In this document: one piece after another, positions 57,093-64,000 of the stretch
Numbering within the stretch: the stretch's first letter is position 1
Layout of the letters: every line of letters starts with the position of its first letter
The notes under the pieces: model-generated
The model's database searches: none
What the model was told of the DNA's origin: nothing
Seen by the model: only the letters and a program-made list of their open reading frames with translations
Source: Cafeteria roenbergensis
Taxonomy: Eukaryota; Sar; Bigyra; Bicosoecida; Cafeteriaceae
Direction: 5' to 3'
DNA: 64,000 bases
Assembly: GCA_008330645.1 (NCBI GenBank)
Contig: VLTN01000012.1
Span: forward strand, 310,001-374,000
Program-made: the position numbers and the translations under genes

Positions 57093-59991
57093 TCACGCGC
57101 GGGCCGCCTCTTCGGGCTTGCCCTCGCCGCGGATGGCTGCAATGGTGGCCTGGACGTCGACGAGGGTCGAGTCAAGGCCGGCGATGAACTCCTTGTTGCC
57201 CTGGCCGAAGGACGCCACGTGGAACTGGGCGCCACGCGGCTCGATGCCGTAGCCCACGCCGTACGAGGTGCGAGACACGGGCCCAAACCCGCCGCCGTCG
57301 AGAGCGGGGCTCTGCAACGTGGAAGTGGAGAGCCGGATGTCCGTAAAGGTGCCGTAGGCGCCGTCATCGAAGATGGCCTGCGGGCCAGTGCCGATGCGCT
57401 CGCACCACTTGCGGAGCGCGAACAGGTGGCGGTCCACGCCCTTGCCCATCATGCACTGCGTCGTGATCTTCGAGTGCAGCGCCGTCGATGCCCTGCGGTC
57501 GACCAGGCGGGGCGGGCAAGGGCAAGGGCAAGGGCGAGCTTGGAAGGCGGGGGAGGGGATGGGGGGGCTGGGGGAGCAACGATGCTCGGAGCAGCGGACG
57601 GGCTGCGTTGGCAATGGCGTCGAGGCTTGAGGGGGGCGACTTGCGATCGCTCTGCACAGGCGTGCCGCCTGCGGCTCACTGCATGGCGCGGTACTTCTCC
57701 TCGTGGGTGGCGGTGGGGTTGTTGAACGCCTTGCACACCGCCACAGTCTCGTTGGTGGCCGGGCGGATGACCTCCGTGCGGCCGTGCTTGAACGCTGCAG
57801 TGGTTGCCGACTCGTAGGTGGACGGGGTGTAGCCGTGGGCGCGGACGTGCGCAAGCTGCATGATGAGCTGCATCAGCCCGTCGGGGCCCAGCTTGGAGCG
57901 CTTCACGTCCTCCTTGTTCATCGTTTCGCTCCGGAACACCTGCGAACGCGCCAGCCAACAAGCGCCAGGGAAGCCGCACGAGGTCGATGCGCCGCGCTCA
58001 CACTCGATCGGCGGCGGCGCCGCCCGCCAGCAGCCGCCCGTGACCCCAAGTCACACACGGCCGCCCCGCCGCGCAGCCCCGTCGTTTACGTGGCAGCGCC
58101 GCTCACGTCGAGGTCCATCTCCTTGATCGTGCGCTCGGTGTGCTCCACGGCGCTGGCGACCGTCGCCGCGGTCTTGTCATCGAAGTGGAAGCCCAGGCGC
58201 TCGGGCGCGGGCATGGAGGCAGCGGAGGCGTGCTCGCGCGCAGGCATGTCCGTGATGGCCGTGTACACCTCGTTGAAGAAGTTAAGCACGGCCACGCCGT
58301 CTCCCCAAGCGTGCTCCCAGGAGATGCCCGCACGGCCTGCGATGCAACCAGGGGAGGGGGGCGGCGGGGCGGCGGGGGCACGAGTTGGTCGCGGCGCAAG
58401 AGCACGCAAGCGCCGACGGGGGCAGCGGCAGAGGGCAGGCGGACTCGCCGGCGGACACCCCGCGCCGTGCCCCAAACCAACTGCCGGCGCGGCGACGGGA
58501 GCGTCCGGCGGGCGGGCGGGCGCGGCGACGGGAGCGTCCGGCGGGCGGGCCGGCGCGCTGCCGGCGCAGGCGGCTCACCGTTCTTGCACACGGCGATGTT
58601 GAAGCACTTGTCGAACCAGCGGTCACGCTCCCCACCGTGCAGCATCGCGCGCGAGAGCTCCTCGTGGGTCTCGGGGGTGCTGTCGTCCAGGGAGATGACG
58701 AACAAGGCGCGGTCGACGTCGGCAAGCGAGGCCCGGTTCATGGGGCTGGTCTCCATGTGCTCGCGCGCGTCCGCCCACTCGTCGCGGTTCATCTCGGTGA
58801 GCGCCGCCACGCGGGGGAGGCCGCTGGGCTTGGCTGCGAGCACGGCGCGGATCTGCGCCTCGATCTGCGAGGGGGAGAACACCTTGAGGTGCTGGCCGTC
58901 GACGTCGCCGTCCGCGCCCTCGAACAGCCGCACCTTGAACAGGTCGGAGCCTCGGATGGCGATGGCGAAGTTGCAGTGCTCCGCGGACCTGAGCTCGTCC
59001 TTGGAGCGGTGCGGCACGCGCGTGGAGCAGAAGAGGCGCGCGTACTGGGACATGTCGAGGGCGTAGGCGCCCGCCGCGACGGCGGGGTAGTAGCTGAGCG
59101 ACGACGGCAGGAGCTTGACCATCTGCTCGAAGGCGGGGTTCTTCGTGATGTGGGCCTTGGTGTGGAAGGCGTCCGGGAGGAGAACGTTGGACTTGAGGGC
59201 GGCGTAGTAGCGCGCGGCGGCGTGGCAGATGTCCGCGGCCCGCACGGCCTGCTCGTTCTTGGCGGGGTTGTCGTCCATGCGCCACGTCACCTGGGGCGTG
59301 ATGTTGATGGGGAGCGGGCTCCGGTCGCGAAGGTACATGTCGTACCACATCTCGGAGATGTAGGAGGTGTGCGGATGGTGGTCGTCATCGCTGATGAGCG
59401 CGGCCTGCGCGCGGGGACCCGCGTTCGCGCGGAAGTCCTCTACGGCGGTGCGCGTTGCCGTAAGCTGCTCGGCGCTCACAAGCGGCTCCACGAAGCGCAG
59501 GTACCTGCGTCGGGAGCGGACAGGTAGCACTTGCAGCAAACGTGGAATTAGGGCGCCGGCAAGCCGAGCGCACCTGCATGTTGCAAGCACGGACACTCGG
59601 CCCGCAGCTCACTTGTCAAGCGTTTCATTCAGGTCGGGGATGGGCAGGCGCGGGAGCGAGCCCTGGAAGTGCAAGGTGGGGATCCGGCTGTTGTGCAGAT
59701 AAGTCTCGGTGTACGGGAGCTGGTGCGATGCCAATGCTGCGGCCGAGGTCGACACTGCCCGAGAGCCGCGGCGGGTGACCTGCGGCCGAAAGACACACGA
59801 AATTGGGAGGCTTGGCGCGCCATCAAGCGGGCTGCAACGCGGTTTGCCGAATACGGGCAGTCGGCCATTCAGCTCTCCCGCGCGCTGCCGACGCTGCCGC
59901 GAGGCTGCGCCGCCCCGGCCATGCCGCTCGCCGCGCGCACGCTCCCCGGGACGGAAAACGGCCTCACTGCCGAAACAGAAGTCGCGAGCAT
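57093..59991 (-). CDS. CPT2: Carnitine O-palmitoyltransferase 2 (mitochondrial)
   Basis: Converts acylcarnitine back to acyl-CoA on the matrix side for beta-oxidation. Six exons: 59968-59991, 59613-59779, 58579-59504, 58107-58336, 57680-57939, 57093-57492 (introns 188, 108, 242, 167 and 187 bp); 668 aa against 658 in human. The 24-nt first exon plus exon 2 give a presequence, MLATSVSAVTRRGSRAVSTS. Family blocks: HFQGSLPRLPIPDLNETLDK, SEMWYDMYLRDRSPLPIN, SSLSYYPAVAAGAYALDMSQ, RWFDKCFNIAVCKNG, catalytic His in SWEHAWGDGVAVLNFFNEV (~381), TYESATTAAFKHGRTEVIRP, GKGVDRHLFALRKW and STSTLQSPALDGGGFGPVS. All junctions keep frame. Confidence 0.95.
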
Positions 59992-60180
59992 GGCAGCCGA
60001 TTTCGTCGCGTGCAGTCCTTGCTGCAGCCCAAAGCAGATCGGCTCTGCCGATCGACGATCGACCGGAACTGCGCAGCCGCGCCACCCCCATCGCACGGCG
60101 CGTCGGCCTGCTGCGCCCGGGCTTGCGGGGAACTGAGGACTGTGGCTGCCCCGGGCCGCTCGACAGTCGGCGGGCCGCTC
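59992..60180. promoter_or_regulatory. Shared promoter region, CPT2 / secreted His-rich protein
   Basis: 189 bp. GGCAGAGC is on the minus strand at 60042-60049, 51 bp from the CPT2 start, inside a palindromic stretch CGATCGGCTCTGCCGATCG (60037-60055 approximately). Confidence 0.5.
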
Positions 60181-63100
60181 ATGAGGGCTGCTAGCCTGGC
60201 GGTCGCCCTCGCCGCTTGCCTGGCGTGCTCTGCGCGCTCGGACCCTGCTGCGGAGGGGTCCGGCGAGCGCCGCCATCTTGGCGATGCGCCGGCGTGGGCG
60301 GGCGACACCACTGGCCTGAACAATGCCGCCACGCGGCAGCGCATCCATGACGAGTACAAGCGCCACGCCGAGACGGCGTCCAACCTGTGGAATATGCGTG
60401 AGGCGCCCTCGCTGCTCGCTGCACGCGGGGAGGGGGCTGACTGCCCCAGCCGGGGAGGGCAGCGGGCGCGGCTGGTTCTCCTGGGGAGCCCTGGGCCGGC
60501 GCCTTGCGTCGGTTGCGGCCAGGGTGCGCTGCGCCGGCGGCACGGCCAAAAGCCCCGGCGCCCAACCAGCGAGAGCTGCAATTCCCCCCCCCCCCCTCGT
60601 TCCCCGCCACGCAGGTCGCTGGAAGCAAGCGGTCAAGAAGTCGGAAGACCCCGAGCTCTCGGACCACCTCCGCCGATGGTGAGCCGCTGCGCCGGCCGAA
60701 GCGCGCCCGCGTCCCGTCGCTTTTTGCTGCGCCACGCTGCCCCGCTCCCCGCCGGCGCCACCGCCTGCACGACGGGACACGCCCGCCCCTCCCCCGCAGG
60801 ATGTACGCCCACCACGTGCCGGCCAAGTACCTGGATCCCGACGTGCCAACCACGGCGTACGTCCCGTTCACTCCGGGGGTGTACCTGGACCCGATGCCGG
60901 GGGCGGGCATCAACGCCATCGGCGGCGTCGGCGGCGTGCCGCTGTTCAACCAGGAGCAGGCCTTGGCAGACCACCACCGCCTCCTGCACGAGTACAGCAC
61001 GAGCCCGTTCAACTACGTGATGTGGCTCCGCCGCATGCTCGCCGCCAACCCTTCGACCGCCGCTCTGGCGTCGGCAGTGGGCGCTGGCGCTGAGGCGCTG
61101 GACCCGTACCACTTCCAGACGTCGGCATACCTCCCCTCGGGGTGGGGACCGGCAGCGCAGGGCCTGCGGAACAAGGTGGCGCTGGCCACAACCACGGCCG
61201 TCGCCGACGGTCTCCCCACGCCGGCGTCGTACCGCCAGTTCGACATGCAGGCGCCAGCCTACTCCCAGGCGGACCCCTTCTCCGGGCGCATGGCGTCCAT
61301 CCACCCGTGGTCGCCAGCCGCCCCCAGGTCAGACCAGCCCACGCCCCACGTGGACGCGAACGGGGCCACCATCCTCCTGCAGCAGGCGGGAAAGGGAGCT
61401 CGTCGCAACCCTCGCGCGGCTGAGGCGACGGCAGCGGCGGCGGCGGCGCCTTCGTCTCTGGACTCGGCAATGGGGCTGCCGCCATCGCCCGCTCGCAAGG
61501 CGGCCTCGGGCGGCTCTGGCTCGCCTGCCCGCTTCGCAGAGGTGCACTCCCAGTCCAAGGCGTCTGCCGGCCTGGGAGCCGGCCTGGGCGCCGCTGCAGA
61601 GGCCAAGGCCCACGCCCACGCCGGCCACCGCCGTCTCCACTCCACCGCGGCAAGGCGCCTCCTCGCCAAGGCCGGCGCCCAGGACGACACCACCACCACC
61701 ACGAAGGACGGCCCGCCGGCCCCGGTGGTGATCCACCAGTACGGCGTGCCCCCGGGGTCTGGCGTGCCCGCCGGCACGAGCGTGCTGACCACGACTGCGG
61801 GCTTTCCCGGCCACACCCCTACCACGCTCATGCCCTTCCAGACCGGGAACCTTCCCTCCGGCCTGCCCACGCCGCAGGCGGACATGTTCGCGGACCCGAA
61901 GACCAACTTCATGATCCCGCCCTCCAACGGCCCGGGAGACGGCATGACAGCCACGTTTGGGAACTGGAACCCCTCGGGCGTGCATCCGCAGGGCGTGCCC
62001 ATCTACCCGCCCGACGCCAGCTCCCCCTTCGTCCTCGCGGCAACGTCGGGCCTCCACGCCCCCCAGGACGTCGTGGTCGGCGCGCCCCCGCTCAGCATCT
62101 ACCACGGCGACACCGCGTCCGCCATCGCCGCGCATGCCAAGGCCACCGGCGGGAAGCTCGACCCGCCGCCCCCCCAGCTCCTCTCCCCCCAGCTCTACCC
62201 CGCGCGCTCCCCTGACCACACCGGCTCGGACCGCCTCTTCGGCGCGGCGCCTCCCACCTCCTCGGCCCTGCTGCCGCACACCGCTGGCACCTACGGCTCC
62301 CACGCCGACGGCCATGCGCTCTACGGCGTGCCCAGCGACGGCCACTCCTCCTCGCACACGTACGAGAGCCAGGGCGGGATCACCGGCCACTCGTACCACA
62401 ACTCCGCCAGCGGCGGCTACCCCTACAACACCGTCGGCCGTCACGCGTCGTACACCGACCTCGTCACCGCCACCACGGGCAAGCGCCCCACCCCGGCAGA
62501 GGCGTCCAAGTACGCCCCGGAGGAGGACCGCCTCGCCACCTCGTACGGCATGGAGCCGCATCACAGCGGCTACCCCGCGGGCTCGAGCGTGGACCCCCGC
62601 GCCAACGGCGGCGTGGGTCTGGGCGGCGGCCACCCGGCGCGCGTGGACGCTGCGCCCTCGCGCCATGACGAAGCTGACGCCGAGGGGGCCTCAGACGACG
62701 ACGGGTACACCGAAGAGGACTCTTCCTCGGAAGGCAGCCTCTCCGACTCCGCCCACGACGGGTCCCTGGCAGGCGGCACCAGCGGCAGCGGGCAGGACCT
62801 CGGCCAGACCCTGCAGGTCCTCTCCAACGCCGTGGCGGCCCTGGCCCAGTCCCAGTCCAGCATGTGGTCGCACGTGCGCGCGAGCGACATGGAGAGCACT
62901 GTGGCCCGCGCCGCGGCGCAGGGGGTGCAGGCAGGCCTCGCGGGCGGGCGCGGTGGCGGCAGCAGCACCCTTGGCAGCGGGGTGCCGCGCGGGGCAGGGC
63001 ACCTTGGCGACGAGGTGGGTCTGGACTGGGCAGGGCATTCCAAGGGCGAGGACGAGGGCGAGGGCGAGGACGGGGACGATGACGGCGAGGAATACGGCCA

Positions 63101-64000
63101 GGACGAGGAGGGCTTCGGCACGCGGGGGGGCGATGTGGGCAGCACACCGCGGGACGGCGCGCCGCGGACCAGCTGGCGCCTTCGCAGGTCGCAGTCCGAG
63201 GGCGAGCAGGAGGGGGAGCAGCAGGGCGGGCGCTCCCACGGGGGACACGTCACGCGCTACCGCGACACGGCCAGCGTGGACGAGGACGCGCAGCGATTCC
63301 GCTCCAAGGCGGGGTCCGCTTGGAGCTCGCACCCCGCGCACGGCTCCATGTACCGCGCCCACGCTGGTCCCGCCGGGCACTTCGTCGACCACACCCATGC
63401 CCCCTTCGGCCACTCGGGCATGCATCGCCACAGCGGCTACCGCCACCCCGCTGTCGGGCACTTCCATCCGCACGGGCCCCACGGAGGGCCAGGGGCAGCC
63501 TTCGACGGCGCCCATGCCCTGGGCATGCACCACTTCCCGCACGGCTCAGTCCCGGCGCACCAGCGCCACGTGGGCGCCACCGGCCACCACGCGGCCCTGT
63601 CCTGGCTCTCTCCCGCTGCCAGGGAGCACGCAGCCCGGACTGCCTCGGCGGCGGGCCGCTCGGGGGTGCACAACGGGCAGCCCCTCATGCCGCACGCCAC
63701 CAGCGGCATCCCTCGCCTGGGGCCCAACGCTGGCATGCCCGTGAGCTCGGTGCACCACTCGCACGCCCTCCCAGGGCACGGCGTCTCTGCGGGCACGGCA
63801 GGCTTCCACCCAGGCGTGGCGAACACCCTGCCACACTCGGTGGGAGGCGGCGACGCCGAGTCAGCCGCTGCGCTGCATGCGGCCGCGCCTCAGCCATTGT
63901 CGGACCCACAGGACTCGCTGGTGCTGGACGCGCACGTGGACGAGCTCCCGGACGAGACGAAGCGCGCGATGCTCAAGGCCCACAATGACGCCCGCAACGC
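60181..64000 (+). CDS. Secreted His/Gly/Ser-rich extracellular protein (3' end outside the window)
   Basis: Exons 60181-60397, 60615-60678 and 60800 to beyond 64000, with introns of 217 and 121 bp (GTGAGG/GTGAGC...CGCAG; the first contains a long C run); at least 1160 aa. A signal peptide (MRAASLAVALAACLACSARS) is followed by AWAGDTTGLNNAATRQRIHD and, across the introns, RWKQAVKKSEDPELSDHLRR and WMYAHHVPAKYLDPDVPTTA. Next come long Pro/Gly/Tyr/Ser-rich parts, an acidic Glu/Asp/Gly block near 63040-63110, and a strongly His-rich region at 63380-63800 (HRHSGYRHPAVGHFHPHGPH). No known domain was seen. Composition suggests a cell-surface, adhesive or metal/mineral-binding matrix protein (inference). 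The long third exon has no stop in the window. Confidence 0.8.

Noticed and set aside
59780-60091. Extension of CPT2 to an ATG at 60091
   Set aside because: A phase 0 GTGAGG/CGCAG intron and a 24-nt exon give a compact presequence and normal protein length.
1-64000. Transposons, virus-like elements, CRISPR arrays, prokaryotic operons
   Set aside because: No transposase, reverse transcriptase, capsid, integrase or terminal repeats were seen; spliced eukaryotic genes fill the window.

Overview
The window is nuclear DNA of a very GC-rich, compact unicellular eukaryote. It holds about 29 protein genes in 64 kb, short spliceosomal introns (97-238 bp, one of 501 bp), and eukaryote-only genes (KDEL receptor, SmG, eS25, EIF1AD, TVP23, CPT2, mitochondrial RNA polymerase). 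Lineage cannot be fixed from the sequence. A free-standing chorismate synthase, a C-terminal AP2 domain, a BIN4/topoisomerase VI-type subunit and the absence of any plastid gene would fit a heterotrophic, GC-rich stramenopile (bicosoecid-like); that is inference. I saw no transposon, virus-like element, tRNA, rRNA or CRISPR array.

Layout. 1-8858: start of an unknown gene (-), ERD2 (+), a leucine-rich repeat protein (-), a small mitochondrial-type protein (+), a RanBD-methyltransferase fusion (-), EIF1AD (+). 8906-21962: a large ARM/beta-domain/coiled-coil protein with the architecture of meiotic axis core proteins (-), a TRAIP-like RING protein (+), RPS25 (-), a mitochondrial-type helical-repeat membrane protein (+), an AP2 transcription factor (+). 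22377-35687: a possible spartin-like protein (-), a giant GPH-type sugar/cation symporter (-), chorismate synthase (+), a GT61-like glycosyltransferase (+), a GH95 glycosidase with a lectin-like tail (-). 36028-46229: SmG (+), TVP23 (-), BIN4-like (-), zinc-finger SDR protein (+), an acylated-looking protein (-), calmodulin-lysine methyltransferase (+). 46457-64000: Mrr-like nuclease (-), mitochondrial RNA polymerase (-), APE2 (+), coiled-coil protein (-), SAM methyltransferase (+), CPT2 (-), a secreted His/Gly-rich protein running off the window (+).

Organisation. Genes alternate strands almost strictly: 23 of 28 neighbouring pairs are on opposite strands, giving 12 head-to-head pairs whose start codons lie only 170-340 bp apart. 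Eleven of those 12 shared promoters contain the exact octamer GGCAGAGC (either orientation) and the twelfth a one-mismatch copy; two of the five same-strand upstream regions also have it. The octamer is rare in coding DNA here, so it looks like a general promoter element. The 22 introns I could place all start GTGAG and 21 end CGCAG, an unusually fixed pair of splice signals. Short first exons of 4, 15, 24 and 40 nt (RPS25, TVP23, CPT2, a methyltransferase) were found by using these signals together with protein-family alignment.

Functional themes are secretory traffic (ERD2, TVP23), mitochondrial function (RNA polymerase, CPT2, two presequence proteins, Mrr-like nuclease), and genome maintenance or chromosomes (TRAIP-like, axis-like, BIN4, APE2).
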